Source of the DNA: JAMXLG01 sp963818925
Lineage (GTDB): Bacteria > Vulcanimicrobiota > Vulcanimicrobiia > Vulcanimicrobiales > Vulcanimicrobiaceae
DNA: 64,000 bases
Direction of reading: 5' to 3'
Assembly (NCBI GenBank): GCA_963818925.1
Contig: CAWFTN010000001.1
Location: 1,550,001 to 1,614,000, forward strand
The translations under genes were made by a program, and so were the position numbers. Shown here in pieces: positions 50,200-59,149 of this stretch (its first letter is position 1; each line of letters opens with the position of its first letter). The notes below the pieces were generated by a model. The model did not search any database, was not told where the DNA came from, and saw only the letters and a program-made list of their open reading frames with translations.

Positions 50200-51539
50200 C
50201 AGCCGGTGAATTCCACGTTCAGGACTTCGCGCGCGATGCGCGTCTTGTGCAGTACTTCTTCGTACTCGGACTGCGGATCACTGTCGGCGACGATCCCCGC
50301 CGACGCTTGCCAATAGGCTCGCCCGTTCTGCACGTGCACGCTGCGCAGGGTGATGCACGAATCAAAATCGCCGTTCCAGTTCCAGCGGCCGATGCTTCCG
50401 GCATAGAAGCCGCGCGTGACCGGTTCGAGTCCGTCGATGAGTTGCATCGCGCGCACCTTCGGCGTGCCCGTGACGGTGCCCGCTGGAAATCCCGCGCGGA
50501 AGAGATCGAGCGCGTCGCACTCACCGCGCAAACGCCCGACGACGTCGGAAACGATGTGCATCACGTGGCTGTAGCGCTCGATCTGCAACAGTTCGTCGAT
50601 TTCGACGCTGCCGTAGTCGCAGACCATTCCGAGATCGTTGCGTCCTAAATCGACGAGCATGACATGCTCGGCGCGTTCTTTTTCGTTTGCGAGAAGTTCT
50701 TCTGCGATCGCAGCATCGAGTTCGTCGGTCGCCCCGCGCGAACGTGTGCCCGCGAGCGGACGAATGCGCGCCTTTTTTCCCTCGAGCCGGACGAGAAATT
50801 CCGGGGATGCTCCGAGCAATTGTCCGAACGCGGTGTCGACATAAAACATATACGGCGACGGGTTGCGCCGGCGCAGCGCACGATACAGATCGAAGGGCGT
50901 TCCCTCGAGTTCGGCATCGAAGCGAATGCCGAGTTGCAGTTGATAGACGTCGCCGTCGTAGATGTGACGCTTGATGCGCGCGACCGTATCGAGATACGTG
51001 GCACGATCGATCGTCGCACCAACGGGCCCGCACCCGCGCACCGGACCGGCAAGTCGCGGAGCGCTCGAGAGAATCGCTTCGACGTAGCGTTCGAGGCGCG
51101 CATCGATTGCAGCGGCCGCCTCGCCGCAGCCCCAGAGCACGAGCGAATGCGTGAGGTGATCAAAGATGAGCCACGTGCCCGGCACGGCGACGATCGCGTC
51201 GGAGATTGCGGGAGCATCGGCTTCTCGATGCGGCAGATGCGCGATCGGACGGGCAGCATCGTAGGCGAAGATGACGAGCGACCCGCCGAGCTGCGATTCG
51301 TCTTCCGGACGATACGCTTCGAGAAACGCGCGGATTCGATCGTAGAGATCCGGCGTCGCGTTGAATCTCGCCGTGGCGAGATAGTCGAGCCCGATAAACG
51401 AGTAGCGCGAGAGTCTGCCGCCGGGCTCGACGCTCTCGAGTAGACACGACGCGCCCGGCGTTGCGAGCGCAAGATATGCGCCGATCGGCGTGAGGACGTC
51501 AGCCGGAAGCCTGCGCGTGCGAACGATCAAGGGCCCCAA
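50199..51539 (-). CDS. trpE: Anthranilate synthase component I (TrpE)
   Basis: The 446-residue enzyme converts chorismate to anthranilate. The N-terminal LLES motif (CLLESVEPGGRLSRYSFIG) is the tryptophan feedback site, which favours TrpE over PabB. Catalytic segments PLAGTRSRG, KERAEHVMLVDLGRNDLG, HVMHIVSDVVG and FPAGTVTGTPKVRAMQLID are intact. The start is a TTG at 51539 or a TTG at 51530; the first lies within a GGGCCC hairpin and neither has a clear ribosome-binding site. Confidence 0.93.
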   Translation of the reverse strand: MGPLIVRTRRLPADVLTPIGAYLALATPGASCLLESVEPGGRLSRYSFIGLDYLATARFNATPDLYDRIRAFLEAYRPEDESQLGGSLVIFAYDAARPIAHLPHREADAPAISDAIVAVPGTWLIFDHLTHSLVLWGCGEAAAAIDARLERYVEAILSSAPRLAGPVRGCGPVGATIDRATYLDTVARIKRHIYDGDVYQLQLGIRFDAELEGTPFDLYRALRRRNPSPYMFYVDTAFGQLLGASPEFLVRLEGKKARIRPLAGTRSRGATDELDAAIAEELLANEKERAEHVMLVDLGRNDLGMVCDYGSVEIDELLQIERYSHVMHIVSDVVGRLRGECDALDLFRAGFPAGTVTGTPKVRAMQLIDGLEPVTRGFYAGSIGRWNWNGDFDSCITLRSVHVQNGRAYWQASAGIVADSDPQSEYEEVLHKTRIAREVLNVEFTG

Positions 51540-51547
51540 ATGGGCCC
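51531..51547. other. GGGCCC inverted repeat at the motE/trpE border
   Basis: GGGCCC (51531-51536) and GGGCCC (51542-51547) flank a 5-base loop, forming a short but very stable hairpin between the motE stop and the trpE start. It may attenuate read-through from the flagellar genes or cover the trpE start. Confidence 0.5.
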
Positions 51548-51551
51548 GCGT

Positions 51552-52208
51552 TTACTTTTTCAGCTCCGGATGATCCTGCGTCAGCTTCGCGGCGTACGCC
51601 GGCGGAAGCGCATCGAGGATCGCGCCAACGCCGTCGGGCGACATGAGCGCCATCACATGCGCGACGTACGGCACGGGGAGTCGCTGAATCACTTTCGCCG
51701 CGTTCTCGGGCTCCATGTTGCCCCAGAACGACGCGGTGCGCCGCATGTCCGCTGAAGCACCTGCAGCGAGATCGCTGCCGGAACTTTGCGACGCTGATAC
51801 ATCGCCGGTATTCGCGGACGTGCTCGCTTGCGCGGGCGCGGCCGCGGCCGGCGCCGGTTTCGCATTCGCCGCTTGCAGTTGCTGTTGCTGGACTTGCCCG
51901 GTGAGGTCGCTGATCTTCTTGTCCTTCGCGCTCACTTGGGATTGGAGATCGCTTACTTGTTTCTGCAGCGCGACGAGCTGCTTGTTCTTCTCTGTGAGCA
52001 ACTCGTTCTGCGCAGCAAAATTGAACGGCTTCGCAACCGCGCCATACGCCGTGCCGGAGGCCCGCCACACGGGCGCCATCGGTCCGTTTACGATCACGTT
52101 GCGCGACGGCGCCCAGACGAATGCAAACATGACGAGCGCGATCGCAATGACCGGCAGAATCAAACGTTTCCACGGAAAGGGCTTGCGCCTCTGACGCGTG
52201 ACGATCAC
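51552..52208 (-). CDS. MotE/YlxF-like flagellar protein with MgtE-N-like domain
   Basis: The 218-residue product has a basic N-terminus, one transmembrane helix (LILPVIAIALVMFAFVWA), a coiled coil (about 65-115, LTEKNKQLVALQKQVSDLQ), an Ala/Pro/Ser linker and a C-terminal helical domain (WGNMEPENAAKVIQRLPVPYVAHVMALMSPDGVGAILDALPP). This resembles MgtE-N and FliG modules. The layout matches YlxF/MotE proteins found after fliJ. Its GTG overlaps the fliJ stop. Confidence 0.82.
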   Translation of the reverse strand: MIVTRQRRKPFPWKRLILPVIAIALVMFAFVWAPSRNVIVNGPMAPVWRASGTAYGAVAKPFNFAAQNELLTEKNKQLVALQKQVSDLQSQVSAKDKKISDLTGQVQQQQLQAANAKPAPAAAAPAQASTSANTGDVSASQSSGSDLAAGASADMRRTASFWGNMEPENAAKVIQRLPVPYVAHVMALMSPDGVGAILDALPPAYAAKLTQDHPELKK

Positions 52209-52669
52209 GGGGAACCTCCTGAGGGTAACTCTGCGTTGCGCGCATGCCGGCGCGCGTTGTTGTCATCCAATGCATTCTGTTCTTGTCGCGCGGCTTCGGC
52301 GACATACCCTTCGCGCCGCCGGCTTTTGAGTTTCTCGACGACTTTGCGCTCTTTACTTGCGGCGAGCAGATCCGTGCGCGCTCGGTCGAGCGCGAGCCGC
52401 CGCTCGGCCACGACCTGGATCTGCGCGACGATCGTGCGATCGAGAAACGAGAGATGCGCGTAATGGAGCCGCAGATCTTCGGCGCTCAAGTCGCGATGCG
52501 CAGTCCGCAACCGCTCGGAACTATCGCGAAACTGGTGGTTGAGACGTTTGAGTTCCGCTTCAGCGTCATCGAGCGCGCGTCGGCGCTGCGCGACGATCTG
52601 CTGCTTCTCCTCCTCGACGCGCTGGCGCTGATCGAGCACGGGTTGCAGCGTAAAGACGAACTTCTTCAT
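52205..52669 (-). CDS. fliJ: Flagellar export chaperone FliJ
   Basis: This 154-residue, almost entirely coiled-coil protein begins MKKFVFTLQPVLDQRQRVEEEKQQ, the FliJ hallmark. It fits into the FliI hexamer and links it to the export gate. The ATG overlaps the fliI stop by 4 bases. Confidence 0.92.
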   Translation of the reverse strand: MKKFVFTLQPVLDQRQRVEEEKQQIVAQRRRALDDAEAELKRLNHQFRDSSERLRTAHRDLSAEDLRLHYAHLSFLDRTIVAQIQVVAERRLALDRARTDLLAASKERKVVEKLKSRRREGYVAEAARQEQNALDDNNARRHARNAELPSGGSP

Positions 52670-53988
52670 GCGACACCCATCAGTTGCGCCATGGTCGTCT
52701 CATAGGAGCTCGTATCGTAGATGCCTTGCTTGAGGAAGTGACGCACGGCTTCGATCTTCGAGAGCGCGTGATCGACGCGCGGATTGCTCCCGGGGACGTA
52801 AGCGCCGATGTTGATCAGGTCTTCGGCTTCGCGATACGTCGCGAGAATCTCGCGAATCGCGGAGGCGGCCGAATAGTGATTCTCGTCCGTGACGTCGGGC
52901 ATCACGCGACTGACGCTCTGCAACACATCGATCGCGGGATAGTGATTCGCGGAGGCGAGTTGCCGCGAGAGCACGATGTGTCCGTCGAGAATCGAGCGCA
53001 CTGCGTCGGCGACCGGCTCGTTCATGTCGTCGCCGTCGACGAGTACCGAGAACAATCCGGTGATCGTGCCGCGCTCTGACGTCCCTGCGCGCTCCAGGAG
53101 TTTCGGCAACAACGCAAATACCGACGGCGTATAGCCGCGCGTGGTCGTCGGTTCGCCGATCGCAAGACCGACTTCGCGTTGCGCCATTGCAAAGCGCGTG
53201 ACGGAATCCATCATGAACGTTACGTCGAGACCTTGATCGCGGAAGTACTCGGCAATCGTCATGGCGACGAAGGCCGCTTTGATCCGCACGAGTGCCGGCT
53301 GATCGCTGGTCGATACCACGACGATGCTACGGCGCAAGCCCTCTTCGCCTAAATCGCGCTCGATGAAGTCGCGCACTTCCTTCCCGCGCTCGCCGACGAG
53401 CGCGATGACGTTGACGTCGGCTGCGGTGTTGCGCGCGATCATACCGAGGATCGTCGACTTTCCGACGCCGGAGCCGGCGAAGACGCCGACGCGCTGACCT
53501 TTGCCGCACGTCAGCATGCCGTCGATGGCGCGAATTCCAAGCGAAAGCGGCTCGGTTACGCGACGGCGGGAGAGCGGCGGCGGCGGCGCGGCCGTAATGA
53601 CGGCTCGATTGTCCGCGACGACCGTGCCTTTGCCGTCGATCGGACGGCCTAAGCCATTGAGCACGCGGCCGAGCAAATGATCGGTGACGCCGATCTCAAG
53701 CGGCGCGCCGTGCGCCACGACGTCGCTGCCGGCGCCGATGCCTTCCAGCTCGCCGAGCGGCATGATCAGCACCTTGTTATCGCGGAAACCTACGACTTCC
53801 GCGAGGACCGGCTCGGCCGTGCGCTTGTACGAAATCTCGCACGTTTCGCCGACCGCCATGTTCGGGCCGAGGCTCTCGATCACGACGCCGATGACTTGGC
53901 GCACTTTGCCGTATTGGCGCACGAGATCGGCACCGCGCAAGACTTCGAGGTAGGGCTCGGCGGAGAACGCGTATGTGTCGAGCGCCAT
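52666..53988 (-). CDS. fliI: Flagellar export ATPase FliI
   Basis: The 440-residue F1-beta-like ATPase has Walker A GVFAGSGVGKST, Walker B VTFMMDSVTRFA, the glutamate loop VALVGERGKEV and the C-terminal substrate region. It energises release of export substrates from chaperones. It sits in the order fliH-fliI-fliJ. Confidence 0.97.
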   Translation of the reverse strand: MALDTYAFSAEPYLEVLRGADLVRQYGKVRQVIGVVIESLGPNMAVGETCEISYKRTAEPVLAEVVGFRDNKVLIMPLGELEGIGAGSDVVAHGAPLEIGVTDHLLGRVLNGLGRPIDGKGTVVADNRAVITAAPPPPLSRRRVTEPLSLGIRAIDGMLTCGKGQRVGVFAGSGVGKSTILGMIARNTAADVNVIALVGERGKEVRDFIERDLGEEGLRRSIVVVSTSDQPALVRIKAAFVAMTIAEYFRDQGLDVTFMMDSVTRFAMAQREVGLAIGEPTTTRGYTPSVFALLPKLLERAGTSERGTITGLFSVLVDGDDMNEPVADAVRSILDGHIVLSRQLASANHYPAIDVLQSVSRVMPDVTDENHYSAASAIREILATYREAEDLINIGAYVPGSNPRVDHALSKIEAVRHFLKQGIYDTSSYETTMAQLMGVA

Positions 53989-53989
53989 G

Positions 53990-54883
53990 CTAATTTTCCG
54001 GCGGCACGAGAGAGTTGCGTTCTTCAGGCGTATCGAGCGCGATCGCTTCTTCGGTTAGAATCGCGCGCTTGGCTTCGCGCAATTGCGTCGAGATTTTCGC
54101 ATCGATCGTTCCGGCGTCGGTTTCCACCAGGACGCCGCCCCGGTCGACGCGTTGATCCTCGACGATGCGCAGATGTTCGACGTCGCTTGCCGCAACGATC
54201 GAGTCGCGATACTGACGGATCGTTTCATGGTCTGCGGGATTGACGCGCAGTGTGACGACTTCGCGGCTCACCAACCGCGTTAATGCGGCGCGCACGTTTT
54301 CAACGATGACATGCCGGTTGTTCGCGACTTCGGTATGAACGATCCGTTCGGCAATCGCCATTGCAAGACGCACGAGCTCCGGTTCGGCGCTCGCGATCAC
54401 AGCATCGCGTTGCGCGCGAACGCCTTCGACGAGTTCGCGCATGGTTGTGAAGACCGGATCGAGCTCGTCGTGCGCGGCTTGACGGCCTTGGTCGTACCCT
54501 TCCTGGTAGCCGTTCGAGCGCGCTTCTTCTTCGATTTGCTCAACGCGTGCTTGCGTTTTCGCCAGCAAATCGAGCGAGGTCGTTTCGGCCTGCTTCAGGA
54601 GCGTTTCGGCGTCGTCCGCCGCGCGGTCGACGATCGCTTCCGCATCTGCGCGAAGGCGCTCCCAATCGATCTGCGGGACCGGTTCGGCGATGACTTCAAC
54701 CGGTGCCGCGTGGCCGTTGGAATGACCGTTCGTCGACGCGTTTGACGGCGGACTGAATTGCGAGGCTGCAAACGCATCGTCGAACTCGCCGATCGGCGGC
54801 GCAGGCGCAACCGAATCCACAGCGGGCACGCCGACGACGTACTTCAGTTCCGAGAAGCTCGCCGACTTTACTACCTTGCCCAT
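53990..54883 (-). CDS. fliH: Flagellar export ATPase regulator FliH
   Basis: The 297-residue product has a variable N-terminus, a helical coiled coil with Ala/Glu-rich repeats (about 75-150) and the FliH C-terminal domain (LAMAIAERIVHTEVANNRHVIVENVRAALTRL, VTLRVNPADHETI, RGGVLVETDAGTIDAKI). It tethers FliI to the C ring. Confidence 0.92.
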   Translation of the reverse strand: MGKVVKSASFSELKYVVGVPAVDSVAPAPPIGEFDDAFAASQFSPPSNASTNGHSNGHAAPVEVIAEPVPQIDWERLRADAEAIVDRAADDAETLLKQAETTSLDLLAKTQARVEQIEEEARSNGYQEGYDQGRQAAHDELDPVFTTMRELVEGVRAQRDAVIASAEPELVRLAMAIAERIVHTEVANNRHVIVENVRAALTRLVSREVVTLRVNPADHETIRQYRDSIVAASDVEHLRIVEDQRVDRGGVLVETDAGTIDAKISTQLREAKRAILTEEAIALDTPEERNSLVPPEN

Positions 54884-54892
54884 CGAGTGCTT

Positions 54893-55984
54893 TTAGACGA
54901 GCCGTTCGTCTTTCGCGCCGCGCGCGATGACGATTTGACCGTTCTCTTCGAGCGTGCGAATGACGTCGACGATCTGCGATTGCGCCTTACCGACGTCGCG
55001 CATGCGCGTCGGTCCGAGCAACTCGATCTCTTCCTTGAGCATGACGGCAGCGCGTGACGACATGTTCTTGTAGACGCGCTGCAGCAGTTCTTCGTTGGCC
55101 ACTTTGAGTGCGAGCGCGAGATCCTTGCCGTCCACTTCCTTGAGGATGCGCTGGATCGAGCGGTCGTCGAGATTGATGATGTCTTCGAAGACGAAGAGCA
55201 GGTTCTTGACTTCTTGCGCCAGTTCGGGATCGCGTTTGGCCAAGCCGTCGAGAATGTTCTTTTCGGTTTCGCGATCGACGAAGTTCATTACGTTCGCGAG
55301 CGACTGCACGCCACCGGCCTTCGCGAAGTCCGCGCCGCTGACGAGGAGTCGGCGTCCGAGCAGTTCGTCGAGCTGCTCGAGCACTTCCGGCGCAGTCTTC
55401 TGCAGAATCGCGATGCGCATCGCGACTTCCGCTTGAAGATCGGGCGGGAGCGCCGAGAGCACGGCGCCGGCTTGTTCGGCGACCATATAGACGAGAATGA
55501 GCGCGATGGTCTGCGGATGCTCGTCTTGGATGAACTGAAGCAGTTGCGCCGGTTCGGTCTTCTTGATGAGCTCGAGCGGATTGCCGTGCTTGAGCGCGGC
55601 GAAGAGCCGCGACGTCATGTCGTCGGCTTGGCCCGCGCCGAAGCTGCGCTCCAAAATCTCCTTAGCGTACTCGATGCCGCCTTCGTTGATGTACTTGAGC
55701 GCAATTGCGCGTTGATACGCCTCTTGAATGACGGCGTCGCGCTTTTCGATCGGGACCGTCGTGATCTTCGCGATTTCGAGGACGATGCGTTCGACTTCGT
55801 CCTGTCGCAAGAACTTGAAAATCGTCGCGGAGAGTTCGAGGCCGAGCGTGATCAACAAGATCGCCGCTTTTTCCGGTCCCGAGATTTCAAGCTGCGGCTG
55901 CTCCGGCATCATGCCGAACGGCGGCTCCGGCATCGTTCCGAAGTCGGAGAGGTTGACGATCGGCGATTCCATCTCGAAGTTCAT
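54893..55984 (-). CDS. fliG: Flagellar motor switch protein FliG
   Basis: The 363-residue product has ARM-type domains: GPEKAAILLITLGLELSATIFKFL at the N-terminal FliF-binding domain, an EHPQTIALILVYM middle domain, and the C-terminal torque helix with the charged residues of LAKRDPELAQEVKNLLFVFEDIINLDDRSIQRILKEVD. The ATG directly follows the fliF stop. Confidence 0.96.
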   Translation of the reverse strand: MNFEMESPIVNLSDFGTMPEPPFGMMPEQPQLEISGPEKAAILLITLGLELSATIFKFLRQDEVERIVLEIAKITTVPIEKRDAVIQEAYQRAIALKYINEGGIEYAKEILERSFGAGQADDMTSRLFAALKHGNPLELIKKTEPAQLLQFIQDEHPQTIALILVYMVAEQAGAVLSALPPDLQAEVAMRIAILQKTAPEVLEQLDELLGRRLLVSGADFAKAGGVQSLANVMNFVDRETEKNILDGLAKRDPELAQEVKNLLFVFEDIINLDDRSIQRILKEVDGKDLALALKVANEELLQRVYKNMSSRAAVMLKEEIELLGPTRMRDVGKAQSQIVDVIRTLEENGQIVIARGAKDERLV

Positions 55985-57676
55985 TTATTCCGCCAGCCAG
56001 AGTTTGACGAGTTTGGCAATCGAATCCGGATTCTCTTGAGCGACCGTCGTAACGTATTCGATCATCTGCTCGCGCGTCAGATCGGCCGCGGAACGTATCG
56101 GTGCCGCGACACCTGGTGCGCCTTCGAGAATCGGATGTTCCTCGAACGGGGGCAGTTCTTCGGCGAGCGACGTATCGAAGGAAGGCAGGTCCATGCTCGG
56201 CATGAACTCTTTGCGCCGCGAACGCATCGCGAAGAGCCCGATTCCCGCGAGTGCCGCGATACCACCGACGACGATCAATGCCCAGATCGGAATACCGAGA
56301 ACCGTCGTCGTTACGGAGGACGGAGCACCGCTCGAGGTTACCGACGGATTGAACGGAATCGCTTCGACGGAGACTTGATCGCCTTGCGCGAGATTCAAGT
56401 CGGCCGCCGCAATGACGATGTTGCGAATCTGTTGGACGTTTGCGGGCGTGAGCTGATACGTTTGAGCATTCGCTGCGCCGATCGGCAACGGCGTGCCGTT
56501 CGTTCCGGTAGCAGATTGTGCGGAAGAATCAACGATCACGGCAACGCTGGTCTGCAGCACTTTGCCGGGAGCGTTGATGTGTTTGATGTTTTGCTCGGAG
56601 ATATCGTAGTTCGTCGTGGACTTCGAACGATTGTAACGGCCGTTTGCGCTCTGTTGCGCCGGCGCTTGGTACGTGCCGATGTTCGACGTCGTCCCGGGAA
56701 CGCCGATTGCCGGATTGCGAGCCGGCTGCGTTCCGTTATACGACTCGCGCTCCGTCTGTTGCGAGAGCACCGTACCTTGCGGCGCGTAGACTTTGCTCTC
56801 CGACGACTGCGCATCGAAGTCCATCTTCGTCGAAACGCGCGCGATGGCGCGCTTCTTGCCGAGCGTGTCGTCGAGCATCGACTGCACGCTCTGCTGCAAT
56901 GCCGATTCGTAGCGTTCTTTCGCAAGCAATTGCTCTTGCGTCAGCTTCAGCGCGTCGGCACCCGTTCCGTCTGCGCCATTGCCGGTCGGTCCGGCGCCGG
57001 GAAGCAGAATCTGACCGTCTTGATTGACAATCGTGACGTTTTCCGGTTTGAGTCCCGCAACGGCGCCCGCGACGAGCGACGTAACGCCTTTGACTTGATC
57101 CGGCGAGAGTGATTGCCCCGGCTTGGTCTTGATCGCGACCGACGCGGTCGTCGGATCTTGCGTCGACGTGTAGAGCGACTGGTCGGGCGCCGCGATATTC
57201 ACGCGCGACGATTCGACCGGATCGAGTCCGTTGATCGTGCGCTGCAGCTCGCCCTCAATCGCGCGCGTCTTGGCAATCTTCTCTTGGAAGTCGGTCATGC
57301 CGAAGTTCGTCCGATCGAACAATTCGTAACCGGTACCGCCGCCCTTGATCATGTTCGACCCGGCGATGGCAACGCGCTCGTCGCTGACGTACTGCGCAGG
57401 GACTGTAATGGTCTTGCCGTCGGCCGAGAGATGATACGGAACCTTGTCGTCTTTGAGCTTCGCCGTTACCGCGGCCGCGTCGTCGGACGAGAGGTTTGAA
57501 AAGAGCGTGTCGTAGGCCGGCTGACGTCCGAATTCAAGCCACCCGAGAGCTAAAATGCCCACGAGCAGCGCGGAAACGCCGAGCACCGAAATGATTCTCA
57601 TCTGGCGATTTTGGCTTTGCCAAATCTGCTGCAGACGCGCTGCGATGCCCGACAAGATCGAAGTAAAACGATCCAA
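55985..57676 (-). CDS. fliF: Flagellar MS-ring protein FliF
   Basis: The 563-residue product has an N-terminal helix (IISVLGVSALLVGILALGWLEFG), ring-building motifs of the YscJ/FliF type (YDTLFSNLSSDDAAAVTAKLKDDKVPYHLSADG) and a second helix (LGIPIWALIVVGGIAALAGIGLFAM). A C-terminal FliG-binding tail follows (VAQENPDSIAKLVKLWL). The start is a TTG (57676) with AAGG ahead. It is the first gene of the flagellar run and lies behind a sigma-28-like promoter. Confidence 0.96.
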   Translation of the reverse strand: MDRFTSILSGIAARLQQIWQSQNRQMRIISVLGVSALLVGILALGWLEFGRQPAYDTLFSNLSSDDAAAVTAKLKDDKVPYHLSADGKTITVPAQYVSDERVAIAGSNMIKGGGTGYELFDRTNFGMTDFQEKIAKTRAIEGELQRTINGLDPVESSRVNIAAPDQSLYTSTQDPTTASVAIKTKPGQSLSPDQVKGVTSLVAGAVAGLKPENVTIVNQDGQILLPGAGPTGNGADGTGADALKLTQEQLLAKERYESALQQSVQSMLDDTLGKKRAIARVSTKMDFDAQSSESKVYAPQGTVLSQQTERESYNGTQPARNPAIGVPGTTSNIGTYQAPAQQSANGRYNRSKSTTNYDISEQNIKHINAPGKVLQTSVAVIVDSSAQSATGTNGTPLPIGAANAQTYQLTPANVQQIRNIVIAAADLNLAQGDQVSVEAIPFNPSVTSSGAPSSVTTTVLGIPIWALIVVGGIAALAGIGLFAMRSRRKEFMPSMDLPSFDTSLAEELPPFEEHPILEGAPGVAAPIRSAADLTREQMIEYVTTVAQENPDSIAKLVKLWLAE

Positions 57677-57778
57677 GATCTACCTTAAATTCTCCGAGCC
57701 GACCTTGGCCTGCAGCGCTGGACCTCCATGTCCAACGAGGGAGAAGTCCGTTGGATGTACCAGCAGACTACTATCCGG

Positions 57779-57806
57779 AATATCGGTCAGCACACCATCG
57801 GCTTTA
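57779..57806 (-). promoter_or_regulatory. Sigma-28 (FliA)-type promoter upstream of fliF
   Basis: On the minus strand TAAAGCCG (57799-57806), an 11-base spacer and ACCGATATT (57779-57787) match the flagellar sigma-28 consensus (TAAA...N11...GCCGATAA) in the TAAA and CCGATA parts. It lies about 100 bases before the fliF start, in the 175-base gap after purA. Confidence 0.6.
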
Positions 57807-57851
57807 ATGATGGTTGCTCAGCTTGCGCAAAGTTTCACGAACCGTTGCCCC

Positions 57852-59102
57852 TCAACGAGCGAGTTGCGACCGTTCCCGTCCTACCGATGCCAGTTCGACC
57901 GGCACGCTTAGTAACTCTTCTACCCGAGCGATATATCGCCGGGCTGCTTTCGGCAGATCGCGGATCGAACGAACGTCGGAAATCGGCTGCGCCCATCCGT
58001 CCATCTCCTCGACGATGACGTCGAGATCGGATGCGCCGGCATCTGCGAAACCGACAGCCTTTCCTTTCACGCGGTATTCCGTCACGATGCCGATCCGTTC
58101 GAAGCCGCTCAGCACGTCGAGCTTCGTCACCGCAAGCGCAGTGAGTCCGTTCAGCCGCACGGCGTACCGTCCAGCGATGGCATCGAACCACCCGCAGCGG
58201 CGCGGACGCCCCGTTACCGTACCGAACTCGCCGCCCGCCGCGCGCAAGCGGTCTCCCGTCGCGTCGTGCAGTTCCGAAGGAAACGGCCCCGCGCCGACGC
58301 GCGTGCAATATGCTTTGACGACGCCTACGACGCGTCCGATGGCGGTCGGCCCGATGCCGAGCCCCGTGCATGCGCCGCCCGCGATCGTATGCGAACTCGT
58401 GACGTACGGATACGTCCCGTATCCGACATCCAACAACGACCCTTGCGCGCCTTCGATTAACACACGCTTATCGCGCTCTAACTTTTCGTGAATGTACGCC
58501 ACGCCGTCGACAACATGCGGCGCAAGGCGCGCGGCCGAATCGAGCGTTTGTGCAACGAGGTCGGCTTCGCCGGGGAGCGCTTCACCGTCGACCGATGCGA
58601 TACGGCTGAGATTCGCGCGAATCTTGTCCGCAAGCGCCTCCGGCCGCCGCAAATCGGCAAACGTGATGCCGCTGCGGGCAACTTTATCGACGTACGCCGG
58701 CCCAATGCCGCGTCCGGTCGTTCCAATTGCCGCACTTCCGCGCGCGCGCTCGTTTGCGCGATCCGCGGCGCCGTGATACGCAAACACGATGTGCGCGCGA
58801 TCGGAAACCTTGACTCGCGAAATGTCGATGCCGATCGCGGCTAAGCGATCCAGTTCGTCGAGCAGTCCGTTGAGACTTACGACGGTACCGCCGCCGATAA
58901 ACAATTCTACGTGCGGATTTAAGACACCGGACGGCACGATACGTAAGGCGATATCGGTATCGCGAACCTTGATCTGATGCCCCGCATTATCGCCGCCGCC
59001 GAACCGCGCAACGACATCATACTCTTGCGCAAATAAATCGACGATGCGTCCCTTGCCCTCATCGCCCCACTGAATCCCAACGACGATATCCGCCTTGCTC
59101 AT
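57852..59102 (-). CDS. purA: Adenylosuccinate synthase
   Basis: The 416-residue enzyme makes adenylosuccinate from IMP and aspartate with GTP. It starts MSKADIVVGIQWGDEGKGRIVD (P-loop and catalytic Asp) and has GGDNAGH (catalytic His), TGRGIGPAYVDK, GAQGSLLDVGYGTYPYVTSS and the C-terminal GTP site TKLDVLSG. The long in-frame extension upstream of 59102 is arginine-rich and not part of the family. It directs products to AMP, complementing hpt nearby. Confidence 0.97.
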   Translation of the reverse strand: MSKADIVVGIQWGDEGKGRIVDLFAQEYDVVARFGGGDNAGHQIKVRDTDIALRIVPSGVLNPHVELFIGGGTVVSLNGLLDELDRLAAIGIDISRVKVSDRAHIVFAYHGAADRANERARGSAAIGTTGRGIGPAYVDKVARSGITFADLRRPEALADKIRANLSRIASVDGEALPGEADLVAQTLDSAARLAPHVVDGVAYIHEKLERDKRVLIEGAQGSLLDVGYGTYPYVTSSHTIAGGACTGLGIGPTAIGRVVGVVKAYCTRVGAGPFPSELHDATGDRLRAAGGEFGTVTGRPRRCGWFDAIAGRYAVRLNGLTALAVTKLDVLSGFERIGIVTEYRVKGKAVGFADAGASDLDVIVEEMDGWAQPISDVRSIRDLPKAARRYIARVEELLSVPVELASVGRERSQLAR

Positions 59103-59149
59103 AACCCCGTGGGGATACGGGCCAGAGGTCGCCGTTCCCCGTGCGTCAG

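Noticed and set aside
55214..57112. A 632-codon open frame antisense to fliG and fliF
   Set aside because: It is Arg-rich, lacks motifs or a ribosome-binding site, and mirrors the codon pattern of two certain flagellar genes.
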